A stretch of DNA of 64,000 nucleotides from Escarpia spicata. Taxonomy: Eukaryota > Annelida > Polychaeta > Sabellida > Siboglinidae. Numbering within the stretch: the stretch's first letter is position 1; every line of letters begins with the position of its first letter. Made by a program: the position numbers and the translations under genes. Below the pieces are notes generated by a model. It searched no databases. It saw only the letters and a list, made by a program, of their open reading frames with translations, and was not told the DNA's origin. Below are positions 25,209-34,080 of this stretch, in pieces. The stretch is from NCBI GenBank assembly GCA_963995525.1, contig OZ023205.1, positions 42,346,074 to 42,410,073 on the forward strand. The letters run 5' to 3'.

Positions 25209-26280
25209 CGCGTTTGCGTGATTTCTTCCGACTTCCCTAGCCTTAGGCCTATTTCGAACTTTCGTTTACTAGATTACATACATAATAACAACACGAACAG
25301 TTGTTTACTTGTTATTTATGTTAGCACTGCCTCAATTGTGGTAGTTTATTACGCCGTAATCAGCGCTAAACGCATTACGACATTAAACAAACCGATCGGC
25401 GTGGACACAACCGACCGAATCTGATTTTTTTTTAGTGACTATCTATGTAGTGGGTGTGCGGCTGCTCGGCCTAAGGCTAAGGCTAAGCGCAATCCTTGAC
25501 ACTCGAAGTACCGGTTGTATGACGAGTATTACTCGGCGTGTCACCGTCAATTTCGTAAAAATGTCACGGCTTAAATGTGTCACTTTTGTTAAACGTACAC
25601 ACGTGCTTGTATGGCTTATCATTAAACGGACTCTCTATTGTCCTAACAGATAAAACATATACGGACAATTACCTGATTCTAGTCGTACTGCCAAGCTTGT
25701 TCACTGACGTACGTTGTACCTGCACACTATCACCTCGTTTTGAGGCAAATAGGTCACCTGTGTCCTTAGCAGCCGGCACACGTGACACGCCGCTAGAGAA
25801 AACACAAAGCCCGTGCCTTGTGATATTTATAACTGTGATGGCGTCTTAATTTGCCGTTGGCGAATTGCGTTCTTATCAGTTAGGCCACGAGCGGGGTGCG
25901 GGGAAAGTACAATACATTTCCGACTGTGCGAATTGTGAGTGTGCACGCTGCACAGTGCGGGTGATATCATCGGTGGCGTATGCCATATAGGAATTGATTT
26001 GGTCGCGGCACGAACTGACCCGTGTCGACGTCTGCAGCTGACCGTGTTGCCACAGTAACGTCATCGATCAGTTTAGCTCGTTAGTCTAGTTATTTTTGTT
26101 TTGCACAAACACCCCCACGGACTATAGGTCGACAGTGAAGAAAACAACAACAAAGAAAGCATAACGGCAACCCTACACATTTATGCGCTCGGTGGTATAT
26201 ATATATTATAGATGTAGGGTAAGATGCGTAACAAACCGGCCGTCGACTTTAACCCCGGTAGTTGACACATTATATAAATT
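25209..26280. other. intergenic, no gene seen
   Basis: Frames below 95 codons and no domain. CpG content is somewhat higher than in the neighbouring AT-rich DNA. Confidence 0.5.
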
Positions 26281-26525
26281 AAATGCATTGTTTAATTTTT
26301 AGGTGGTCAATATTTATAAATGATCCCACTATGCGTAAGGTCAGCACTTATAAATGATCCTACAATATCCGTGAGGGACAACATTTATAAAATGTCTCGC
26401 TATCCGCGGTGGCAATAATTATAAATCGGCTCATTATCAGTGGTTATAAATGCTATCGCTGTCCAAGGGTTCAACATTTATATTTGCTCTCAATGTCCGG
26501 GGTCAATAAACATTTACATTATGGT
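26281..26525. repeat. degenerate repeat with ATTTATAAAT core, period about 40-50 bp
   Basis: Five or six divergent units share ATTTATAAATG followed by a TCC/CTATCCG segment and GGTCAACA-like joins. Old tandem array. Confidence 0.55.
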
Positions 26526-26641
26526 CATAGGCACGTGAACTGCATGGGGTCAAGGGAGCAGCTAGCTACCCCCTGGAATTTCTGCTCTTCCAGTAAAGTT
26601 GAGCCTGAATGTACGTCGCTGCGAAACAAATTCAACAGCAC

Positions 26642-27045
26642 AGTGAGACATGGTTGGTGAGACATGGTTGGTGAGACATGGTTGGTTGGACGTGATTGGT
26701 GGGACATGGTTTGTGAGACATGGCTGGTGAGACATTGTTGATGAGACATGGTTGGTGGGACATGGTTGGTGAGACATGGTTGATGGAACATGGTTGATGT
26801 GACATGGTTGGTGAGACATGGTTGGTGGGACATGGTTGGTGAGACATGGTTGGTGAGACATGGTTGATGTGACATGGTAAGTGGGACATGGTTGGTGAAA
26901 CATGGTTGGTAGGATATGGTTGATGGGACATGGTTGGTGAGATATTGTTGGTGGGACATGGTTGATAGGAATGGTTGGTGGGACATGGTTGTTGGGACAA
27001 GGTTGGTGAGATATGGTTGGTGGGACATGGTTGGTGAAACATTGT
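26642..27045. repeat. 15-bp minisatellite GAGACATGGTTGGTG
   Basis: About 27 units with single-base variants (GTGGGACATGGTTG, GATGAGACAT). As the unit is 15 bp without stops on the minus strand, all three minus frames stay open (SHQPCLTNHV-like periodic peptides); these are artefacts. Confidence 0.97.
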
Positions 27046-27450
27046 TGAGGAAACGTCGTTGGTAAGAGCCAGAGTGTCGTCCACATGCAACCGCGACACT
27101 TGAATACATAAATAAAATATGATGTCATGAATGGTAAGTGATGTCACTTCGTCGGATTCGACAATGTCCTCATACGCCCTATCAGGAAGTACAGGCAACG
27201 TAACCCGTCAGAAACACATTAGTAATTTCTTCTTCCTCTTTCTGCTGTATTGGATTGCTTAGAGCATCAGGCACAACATCCCCTCTCGTTGGCCTTACTT
27301 AAGTTTGTTTTTATATCAACCGGACCTACATATAACCATGCCTTTGCTTACATATTCGATCGGTCACGAGGACGGCCGGACAGACGGACGACCTCACACA
27401 ATGGCATGCACGTGCGCGTGCATTCAAAAGACCATGGACAGATCCAGGGA

Positions 27451-27640
27451 GTATGGGGGCACATTCCCATATACCTTTGGAATGTGCCCCCGTTTAGGTG
27501 AGTCTCAAGAAGACTTAGGCTCAGCCCACCCTGTATGAATTTGGCTCGGCCGCCAACGAAATTTATTTGGCGAGCCTCAATGGAGGTGCACTGGGAGGTT
27601 GTCCCCCGCCAGTCTACCCTCTCTTGATCTGCCCCTGGCA
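27451..27640 (+). repeat. dispersed repeat copy with 13-bp perfect hairpin
   Basis: Begins with a hairpin: GGGGGCACATTCC (27,455-27,467) pairs perfectly with 27,479-27,491 across an 11-nt loop. Downstream TTGGCGAGCCTCAATGGAGG matches the family at 4.2-6.0 kb. The block ending TCTACCCTCTC...GCCCCTGG matches 45,740-45,990. Same family, three or four loci. Confidence 0.7.
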
Positions 27641-27795
27641 ACACAACGACCACGCAAACATGCTTCCTTTTTTCGGAAATGCCATCAAACTTCCCATTTT
27701 GCGTTCAAAAATATATGTGAAACGTTCTCCTTGCGTTTGAGGCGATGTAAGGACACAGTTTGACGCCCGTCACTAGAATGGCTGACACCGCCATT

Positions 27796-27952
27796 CGTGT
27801 ACTACTCTACTCGGTACCCCCCCCCCCCCCCCCCCCCCATTCCCGGTGTATCCGTGTTATGTTCATGCAGCCCTTTCTCTGTTTGTACTGAATTTACGCC
27901 AACTATGGGGTAGGTTGGTATTGGGCAATCAAATTTATTAACACAGGGATTG
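27796..27952. repeat. LTR-like direct repeat, copy A
   Basis: 157-bp copy of a sequence starting CGTGTACTACTCTACTCGG and ending TTAACACAGGGATTG. Contains a C22 homopolymer (27,817-27,838). The second copy is at 28,683-28,826; apart from the C-run length only a few bases differ. Confidence 0.9.
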
Positions 27953-28682
27953 CCACTGTGCACATATAATATATACAATAGTCACATCTTGTGCACAGCC
28001 AGGTACATCGAGATTACAGAGTGATGGACCACACATGTTATGTACGACACATTTTGTACATTTAGAATAATCATACTAGACATTTACCAAAAAACCCTTG
28101 ATTGCTGTTATATTAATTACAGCATACCGACTGTAATATGCTTACAGTATATAGAACACAAGGGAAAAAGATACCTGGTGTGCAGACTGCACACCTTTCT
28201 ATAGTACTAGCCACAGTAATTCAGCTTGATATATACAAAAGTGGGGGATAAAAACCCCCCTATCTTACAACATTCATGTAACATCCCTATTTAGTTATCT
28301 TGCATTATGTATGCTCATATGGAAGTAACTAACACACGCTATACATACAACAGATACAACGGGTGGGTGGGTGGTATTCAAAATTTTGTAGTCAAATCTG
28401 AAGTTGTCACGATGGCGAAGCGAAATGAAGTGACGAGAAAACCTTGCATCGTCTCCTGCCCACAATTTTTTTCCCGCGCCCGCTGCTGGCCAATAGGATG
28501 CCGCGTAACTGACACGGGCTGAATGGGTATTTTGGGCCAGCTTATTAAGCGTTGAGGCGATTCAATGGGGGTGTGCAGACTAGGAGGGGGAACAGGTTGT
28601 ATAACCACCTAGCTTAACCGCTAGGCGCTCGCTCTGTTGTTACACAAAAATTATTTTCATCCTGAAGGCCAAAAATTCATTT
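27953..28682. other. spacer between the two direct repeats
   Basis: 730 bp with no gag or pol motif. If A and B are LTRs this would be a very short non-coding internal region (TRIM-like). A primer-binding site was not recognised. Confidence 0.4.
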
Positions 28683-28826
28683 CGTGTACTACTCTACTCG
28701 GTACCCCCCCCTATTCCCGGTGTACCCGTGTTATGTTCATGCAGCCCTTTCTCTGTTTGTACTGAATTTACGCCAACTATAGGGTAGGTTGGTATTGGGC
28801 AATCAAATTTATTAACACAGGGATTG
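28683..28826. repeat. LTR-like direct repeat, copy B
   Basis: 144-bp copy of the 27,796-27,952 sequence with a C8 run in place of C22 and a couple of substitutions. Same orientation. Confidence 0.9.
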
Positions 28827-29320
28827 TACATCTTTTTTTCTAAATACCCCATACATGTCAATATCTTCACCTTTTATGGGGCAAATGTGGAACGTAAAAC
28901 ATAATGTGCGCGTAGTACGTAACCTAACAATCGCAGGAACCACGCACGCGCGGCCAATATTTCGGGAAAACGGCTCCTGTGTCATATATTTGGCAACAGG
29001 GAGTAGGCGCTGACATAATAATACTTATGTCTACCCTCATGTTAATAGCATAGCAATACGAATATTATTTGACAATACTCTACACTATCACGACTATGAC
29101 TTATCGACGGACGTGAATACCACATTCTCTCTGACTTTCGTCATTTTGAAGAAACAAAGAGTATGTGCGACCGCGTTATGGTATTTATGTAACGACGCTG
29201 TGTGTTTTCTAACATTGGGTAATTAGTGCTGTCACGACTGTCAACTACCAATGGATCCCGTCAGCGGACGGGCATTTGTGATAATTACCTAAATGTATAC
29301 CTAGAACTCGTACGAACATC
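28827..29320. other. intergenic flank of the Polinton
   Basis: No gene recognised. AT-rich DNA up to the GACGCA target duplication at 29,321-29,326. Confidence 0.6.
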
Positions 29321-29326
29321 GACGCA
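29321..29326. other. Polinton target site duplication, left
   Basis: GACGCA lies immediately outside the left TIR and is repeated exactly at 40,913-40,918. Six bp is the known Polinton duplication length. Confidence 0.95.
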
Positions 29327-29543
29327 AGTAGTATATAGGAGGATGAGCGGCTCGCCCCGCCCCTTTTCAGACCTCGCTCTATGCATAAAAAACGCGCTAA
29401 TCGTTTTCGGGAACATACTTATAAAAAAAAGATCAAAGGGTTTTGGTGACACTAAACGTTTTCGGGAACATACTTATAAAAAACGTGATTGATGACCTGT
29501 CACTTTTGATTGATGACCCTTCCCCTTGAGGCGCCCCCTAACG
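29327..29543 (+). repeat. Polinton left TIR, about 217 bp
   Basis: Matches the reverse complement of 40,696-40,912 almost base for base over the outer 170 bp (about two substitutions). Small indels lie near the inner edge. Contains two direct copies of a 27-bp CGTTTTCGGGAACATACTTA-type block (29,402-29,430 and 29,457-29,483), each ending in ATAAAAAA. Confidence 0.95.
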
Positions 29544-29658
29544 ATCATCCCAGTGACTATTTTAGCCCTAGGGGTCAACGTAGGACCTACCGAATATAGC
29601 GTCCTTAGTTACGTCGTCGTCGTATATAACCGAGATAAAACCACTCATAGACGCCGGC

Positions 29659-29731
29659 GCCGGATTAGCTCTCCTGGGAGAGCGTTCGACTAGGGATCGC
29701 AAGATTCCGGGTCCGAATCCGGACGTCGGCC
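29659..29731 (+). tRNA. tRNA-Pro(AGG)-like gene inside the Polinton
   Basis: A 73-nt segment follows canonical tRNA numbering. Acceptor 29,659-29,665 pairs at five of seven positions with 29,724-29,730. TA spacer, D-stem GCTC/GAGC with loop TCCTGGGA, anticodon stem TTCGA/TCGCA (four of five pairs) and loop CTAGGGA (anticodon AGG at 29,692-29,694, so Pro). Variable AGATT and T-loop TCCGAAT close it. Box A (TAGCTCTCCTGG) and box B (GGTCCGAATCC) are both good. A T6 terminator follows at 29,733-29,738. The T-stem has two mismatches, and an alternative start (GCCGGCG, 29,653) would give a perfect acceptor with a 6-nt insertion. Functional status is unknown. Confidence 0.65.
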
Positions 29732-29732
29732 C

Positions 29733-29738
29733 TTTTTT
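29733..29738 (+). terminator. Pol III-type T6 terminator
   Basis: TTTTTT two to three bases past the tRNA-like 3' end. Confidence 0.6.
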
Positions 29739-29771
29739 AGATGCGCCATCTAGCGGCGGCGACGTCTGTTC

Positions 29772-29779
29772 TATATAAG
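29772..29779 (+). promoter_or_regulatory. TATA box of the NADAR gene
   Basis: TATATAAG about 30 bases upstream of the ATG at 29,808, in otherwise CpG-rich sequence. A second TATA-like TATATAAC lies near 29,622, before the tRNA-like gene. Confidence 0.6.
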
Positions 29780-29807
29780 CGGTGTCGGTAGCGGGTTATC
29801 GGTAGTC

Positions 29808-30260
29808 ATGGCTCCTACTATAAAGTTTGGCGGCTCGCGCTCGTTCCTGTCGAATATGTACGCGAGCCGATTGTCGGCGTACGGTCGGGACTTCCGATCC
29901 GTCGAACAAGCCTATCAGTATAGGAAAGCGATATTCAACGAAGACCTCGAATGCGCCGCGTGTATCAAAAAGACGCGATCGCCCTATTTAGCGAAACGAC
30001 TCAGTTACGGAATTCGAAAAAAGAGAACGGGAACCGACTGGAACGCCGTTAGGGTCGCGTGTATGAAGGGGCTGTTGATGAGTAAGTTTGGCGGGTCGGC
30101 CAAGTTGAAGGCCGACTTATTAGCCACCGGGGACGCCGAATTGGTGGAGTGGGTACCGAGTAGGGAAGGTTTCTGGGGTACCAGGATCGGGGACGTTGCG
30201 GGGGAGAACAAGCTCGGTAAACTGTTGATGGAGGTGCGCGCCGCTTATAAAGACGCGTAA
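29808..30260 (+). CDS. NADAR / YbiA-like N-glycosidase domain protein
   Basis: A 150-residue intact frame. Seen: an FxGSRSFLSNMY start (residues about 7-18), RSVEQAYQYRKA (about 30-41), a Trp in the DWNAVRVACMKGLLMSKF helix, and the C-terminal block EGFWGTxxGDVAGENKLGK followed by LLMxVR. This is the diagnostic pattern of the NADAR superfamily (E. coli YbiA). Members cleave the N-glycosidic bond of riboflavin intermediates or ADP-ribose adducts. Length fits a stand-alone NADAR domain. It is the first Polinton gene, with its own TATA box and strong CpG-rich codon use like its neighbours. Possible roles are NAD/ADP-ribose metabolism or countering host ADP-ribosylation defence (inference). It is not part of the usual Polinton core set. 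Confidence 0.88.
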   Translation: MAPTIKFGGSRSFLSNMYASRLSAYGRDFRSVEQAYQYRKAIFNEDLECAACIKKTRSPYLAKRLSYGIRKKRTGTDWNAVRVACMKGLLMSKFGGSAKLKADLLATGDAELVEWVPSREGFWGTRIGDVAGENKLGKLLMEVRAAYKDA

Positions 30261-30288
30261 AAAGCGTTAGCCAGTATCAGTCGTGAAA

Positions 30289-30828
30289 ATGGGCGGACCA
30301 CTGTTGAAGCATCCGTTTACGTGTATAGTATCCGGTCCTACGGGATGCGGTAAGACGACGTTCGTCGACCGTCTGATACGACACGCTATGACTGATCCAC
30401 CGCCCGAAAAAATCCTGTGGTGCTACGGGCAGTGGCAGACCGCCTACGCGTCTATGTCTCCGAAAATAGACTTCGTAGACGGCCTGCCGGCTAAGACATA
30501 TTTAGACGGTAAAAAGAGGACGCTTGTAGTACTCGACGACCTCAAGGAGGAAACCGATAGCGGAGTGACGGCGCTGTTTACTAAAAAAAGTCATCATTGT
30601 AATACGTCGGTCGTACAACTCTGACAGAACATGTTTCCGAAAGGGAAAGAAAACCGTACAATCAGCCTGAACGTCCAATACTTAGCGCTATTCAAGAACC
30701 CCCGAGACGCCGGTCAAGTAGGTCACCTAGCGAAACAGATGTACCCGGGAAAGGTCAACTACATGATATATTTCCAGACGACCCCCTTCAGTACGTCTAC
30801 GTACGGAAGGGTGGCCAACTATAAGTAG
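30289..30828 (+). pseudogene. Polinton genome-packaging ATPase (FtsK/HerA type), interrupted
   Basis: A32-like packaging ATPase that would pump DNA into the capsid. Walker A is GPTGCGKT (residues about 16-23) and Walker B is TLVVLDDL (about 80-88). The sensor-like region NTSVVQL is followed by an in-frame TGA at 30,622-30,624. The frame continues without shift to 30,828, with the NPRDAGQVGHLAKQMYPG block typical of the family. The start is taken as ATG 30,289; a GTG two codons upstream is also open. Only one nonsense codon breaks it, so readthrough cannot be excluded but is not supported. It sits 28 bp after NADAR. Confidence 0.88.
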
Positions 30829-30862
30829 AGAGGGACGTCGCCGCGTACGCTTATTAGTCGTT

Positions 30863-31096
30863 ATGACGGGACGACGCGCGGTGGTAGCAGCGAAGCGACG
30901 ACCAAAGGTGGCGCAGACGGTGTCGGAGCAACGCGTGAAGAGACACATTTTCGCCCTGCAGCTGTTGGATAGACATAAGCGGAACATCGAACTGCGAAAA
31001 GCGGTCAGTTCAGCGGGGAAGGCGGCACGAAGACGACGTACGGGCTCTAGAAAGAGACAACGAGCGTTGGACGTCGTGACGTGGGAATCGATGTGA
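30863..31096 (+). CDS. small very basic Polinton protein, unknown
   Basis: 77 residues, about one third Arg/Lys, with no acidic stretch. A C-terminal RRRRTGSRKRQR run resembles a nuclear-localisation or DNA-binding tail. It lies between ATPase and integrase, where Polintons often have small unassigned genes. It could be a DNA-condensing core protein (inference). Not recognised by family. Confidence 0.5.
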   Translation: MTGRRAVVAAKRRPKVAQTVSEQRVKRHIFALQLLDRHKRNIELRKAVSSAGKAARRRRTGSRKRQRALDVVTWESM

Positions 31097-31098
31097 CG

Positions 31099-31275
31099 AT
31101 GCCGCCGATACAACGAACGGTCGTCGTCGTCGGTCTCGTCATCACGGTTATCGCTCTCTATATAATATTCGTCGTTCATTGGTCGTCGTCGTCATCGTCA
31201 TCATGGTGTCCGGGTGGAGTCGTCGTCGTCGTCCAAAACGAAACCTTCGACAACGAAACGACGACGATGAACTGA
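31099..31275 (+). CDS. possible small single-pass membrane protein
   Basis: Frame begins MPPIQRT and contains one strong hydrophobic helix (TVVVVGLVITVIALYIIFVV, residues about 7-26), then a Ser-run and an NxT-containing tail. It overlaps the start of the integrase frame. Its repetitive GTCGTC codons make an artefact possible. Confidence 0.35.
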   Translation: MPPIQRTVVVVGLVITVIALYIIFVVHWSSSSSSSWCPGGVVVVVQNETFDNETTTMN

Positions 31276-32293
31276 ATGAACTCTACTTCGATCCGAAACG
31301 GGCGGGTAGTTACGGAGGCGTCGACGCGTTGCACCGGGCGTCGAAGGGGGGACGACGACGACCGGACGTCGAGAGGTGGCTAGCGGCACAGGACGTTTAT
31401 GCCCTACACAAACCGGTTAAAAGACGTTTCAAACGACGTTGCGTCATCGTGGGCGGTCAAAACCAGCAGTGGCAAGCCGATCCGGTCGACTTGACTAGGC
31501 TAAAAAAACACAACGACGGTATAACATTCCTATTGACGGTCATCGACGTGTTTTCGAAGCGGGCGTGGTGCGTTCCGTTGAAGAGTAAGTCCGGCGCGTC
31601 GCTTGTCGCGGCCTTCGCGCGTCTGCTGAACGACGCGCAACAGCCGCCGAACGCGCTGCAGACCGATAAGGGGACCGAGTTTCTGAACCGACCCCTGCAA
31701 ACGTTCCTAAAGAGTCACGGCGTTCATCATTTCGTGACGCATAACGAGGAGACTAAAGCGAGCGTCTTGGAACGATTCAATCGGACTTTGAAAACACGCA
31801 TGTGGCGTTATTTTACGAAACACGAGACGCTGCGCTACGTTACCGGATTTCGTGCATTCGTACAACAACGCCTATCATCGAAGCATCGGTAGGACGCCGG
31901 CGAGCGTCGACGCGACGAATCAGGAGGACGTATGGCAAAAAACCGAAACTTCGCGAGGGAGATCGCGTGCGTATCAGTAAGACGAGGGGTCAATTCAAAA
32001 AAGGATACATGGCTAACTGGAGCGAGGAGCTCTTCACCGTCGTAAAGGTGCATCCGTCCGAACCGCCCGTTTATCGCCTGAAGGACGACGCCGGGACACC
32101 GGTAGAGGGCGCCTTCTACAAACAGGAAGTACAACGCGTAGTCGTTCCGAAGGACAAACTATATCGCGTGGAGGAGGTTCTGCAGCGGCGTCGTCGTCGT
32201 CGCGGCGGCGGGTCGGAGGCGGTCGTAAAATGGAGCGGTTACCCGGCCTCCTTCAATAGTTGGATCGACGCCGCAGCGCTCGTGGACCTATAA
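31203..32293 (+). pseudogene. Polinton retroviral-like integrase with chromodomain, frameshifted
   Basis: DDE integrase that would insert the element (6-bp duplication). From ATG 31,203 (an upstream TTG is also open) the core shows D93 (QADPVDL), D155 (QTDKGTEF) and E190 (SVLERFN), with the usual ~35-residue D-E spacing. The frame closes at 31,892. The expected YNNAYHRSIGRTPASVD block reads in a second frame (31,861 onward). The C-terminal YGKKPKLREGDRVRI region plus chromodomain (RVEEVL to VKWSGYPASFNSWIDAAAL) reads in a third frame to the TAA at 32,293. Two frameshifts, near 31,850 and 31,940, inactivate it. A clear HHCC finger was not seen. Confidence 0.9.
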
Positions 32294-32423
32294 TAGCGCG
32301 CCGGCGGCATGCGTTGGACGCGCCACGAGGAATGCTGGCGGCTGCACGAATCATGCTTATGCAGGGGAGCGTCGCTCCTCCCGTATAAGGGGCCCTGCTG
32401 TAGCCGCAGACCGCAGTGGCGCA

Positions 32424-32821
32424 ATGATGATCGACGAGGCGACGACGAGGGACGAGCCGAAGAAGAAGACTACCAAAGAGGACTCCGTCGACGCCGCTAC
32501 TGGTTCAGAGCAGCCGACGAAGACTACCAACGAGGACTCCGTCGACGCCGCCGAGAACGCCGACGCTCCACCGTCCACGAACCCGTTCCATGGCGGCTCT
32601 GCGGTAACGAATGCCCAAAGGCCGAAATCGTATTCCTCTGTCAGGTCATCGTCCTGTACTTCGTCATCGCCGTTAGTATATACAATCTGACGCGGGGTCA
32701 AGGCGACTCCAACCTGTGGACGGCGCTGTTGAGCAGCTGTCTCGGTTACCTCCTCCCGAGTCCGTCTATGAGCGGCGGTCGACGACGACGACGACACGAC
32801 GACGATGGCGGTATCGTCTGA
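32424..32821 (+). pseudogene. Polinton conserved small membrane protein, probable frameshift
   Basis: The C-terminal half (about 32,600-32,780) carries a Polinton/adintovirus hallmark: NECPKAEIVFLCQ, one hydrophobic helix, NLTxG, and LLSSCLGYLLPSP. Upstream, the natural-looking start is ATG 32,424, giving a hydrophilic Thr/Glu/Asp-rich segment with a repeated TTKEDSVDAA/TTNEDSVDAA word. That segment is in a different frame from the hallmark, implying a frameshift between about 32,575 and 32,610. The hallmark frame is also open further upstream (from 32,309) but gives an Arg-rich, unlikely sequence. A TATA-like GTATAAGG lies at about 32,380. Function unknown; presumed virion or membrane protein. 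Confidence 0.6.
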
Positions 32822-33674
32822 CTTTTACCTGACGCTACCGAGCAACGCGTCTATGAAGCGGCACCCCGAAAATACGTTGACGCACTACATCACGACGCTG
32901 CCGCGACGTTTCGACCTGCCTGGAGGAGAATGGGAATGCGGACTGGTGACGCTACAGTACCCGTACACGTGGTACAACGTGAGAGAGGCGGAAGCCACCT
33001 TCTACCTGTCGGCCCAGCGGGGCGACCCGGGTCTTTTCACGACCATGGACGGTGTCGAGGTATACCGACAGGGTACGATTACTCACGGTTTCTACAACAA
33101 CGTTTACGTGCTGCTGCGCGAGCTCAACGAGGCGCTAATGAAATTGTGCACCGATAAGGTCAAGGTGCGTCTAGAGTACAGCGGCGTCTCTAACCGAATG
33201 ACGCTGCGTATGTCGTCGGGTGTCACCTTTACCCTACCCGATACGAGCCGTCTGAAGAGCGTGCTAGGTTTCCATAACAACGTTATCGTGAGTCCCCCGA
33301 TGATGGGCCCCGAACCGGAAGGCGGTGTCGTTATCGAGACCAGCCCCGCCGCGTACACGTACGCGTACGAAGGTCGCAATACGGTGGTTATGAAGGCGGG
33401 CGTCGACACCCTGTACGTGTACACGGATCTCGTGGAATCGCGCGTTGTCGGTGACGTGTACGCGCCGCTCCTTCGAAACATCGCCGTCTTCGGTACGAAC
33501 GGTAGCGCTATTTCGGAAACGTTCGACCGCGTCCAATACGTGAAGCTGCTGCGGCATCAATTCGATACGATCGAGGTCGATATAAGAGACGATTGCGGTC
33601 AACCGATACCATTCGAGCAGGGGAAGCTAGTGGCGACGCTTCACATCAGACGCTGTAAATCGAGATTGTTTTAA
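32805..33674 (+). CDS. Polinton minor capsid protein (penton-like)
   Basis: A 289-residue intact frame beginning MAVSSDFYLTLPSNASMKRHPENTL-like (DFYxTLPSNxSM is the family's opening). WECGLVTLQYPYTWYN near residue 45-60 and a C-terminal beta-rich half ending VATLHIRRC follow. Polinton minor capsids are predicted single jelly-roll pentons for capsid vertices. It overlaps the membrane-protein frame by 17 bp and precedes the pVI-like and major capsid genes, as is usual. No lesion seen. Confidence 0.85.
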   Translation: MAVSSDFYLTLPSNASMKRHPENTLTHYITTLPRRFDLPGGEWECGLVTLQYPYTWYNVREAEATFYLSAQRGDPGLFTTMDGVEVYRQGTITHGFYNNVYVLLRELNEALMKLCTDKVKVRLEYSGVSNRMTLRMSSGVTFTLPDTSRLKSVLGFHNNVIVSPPMMGPEPEGGVVIETSPAAYTYAYEGRNTVVMKAGVDTLYVYTDLVESRVVGDVYAPLLRNIAVFGTNGSAISETFDRVQYVKLLRHQFDTIEVDIRDDCGQPIPFEQGKLVATLHIRRCKSRLF

Positions 33675-33679
33675 CCACC

Positions 33680-34078
33680 ATGCCGAACCCGTACGAGGAC
33701 TACTACGTTCGACAGGTCGGCGGTCAACTGCCGGTCTTCGTCGGTGGTCGGGGTCAACGAGGACACGGTCTGGGTAATATCTTCGGGAGCCTGTTTCGAA
33801 GCGTCATGCCGCTTTTTAAGAGAGGCGCCATGGCGTTGGGAAAACGCGCGCTCAAAACCGGCGTGCACGTGGCTCGGGACGTCGTCGGCGGCGGCAATCT
33901 TAAAGCGTCGATAAAACAACGCGCAAAGGAGGCCGGCGTCGATCTTCTCGACGGCCTATTGAAAGGGCCGGCGCCGAAGAGGAGGAAAAAAGTGCGTGTA
34001 AAGAAGCCGCGTCGAACGGCGACGACCGTCAGTAGACGGAAGAGAGGGCGTCGACCGGTCGATATATTCGACGCGTAA
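33680..34078 (+). CDS. Polinton pVI/pX-like virion protein
   Basis: 132 residues starting MPNPYEDYYVRQVGG. A GGRGQRGHGLG segment with GG-type sites resembles adenain-class cleavage signals. An amphipathic, basic helix region (IFGSLFRSVMPLFKRGAMALGKR) follows, then a Lys/Arg tail and a C-terminal VDIFDA. This matches the small processed internal virion protein between minor and major capsid genes in Polintons. The amphipathic part may be membrane-active (inference). Intact; it starts 5 bp after the minor capsid stop. Confidence 0.8.
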   Translation: MPNPYEDYYVRQVGGQLPVFVGGRGQRGHGLGNIFGSLFRSVMPLFKRGAMALGKRALKTGVHVARDVVGGGNLKASIKQRAKEAGVDLLDGLLKGPAPKRRKKVRVKKPRRTATTVSRRKRGRRPVDIFDA

Positions 34079-34080
34079 CG

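Noticed and set aside
26525..27198. Three overlapping minus frames with SHQPCLTNHV repeats
   Set aside because: A 15-bp stop-free minisatellite keeps all frames open; no domain and no start context.
28580..28640. tRNA-like phrase AGCGGTTAAGCTAGG on the minus strand
   Set aside because: No box B at the right distance and no fold; not enough for a SINE call.
30727..31179. 150-codon minus frame opposite ATPase/basic protein
   Set aside because: Shadow frame of CpG-rich coding DNA; no domain, and the plus-strand frames fit Polinton order.
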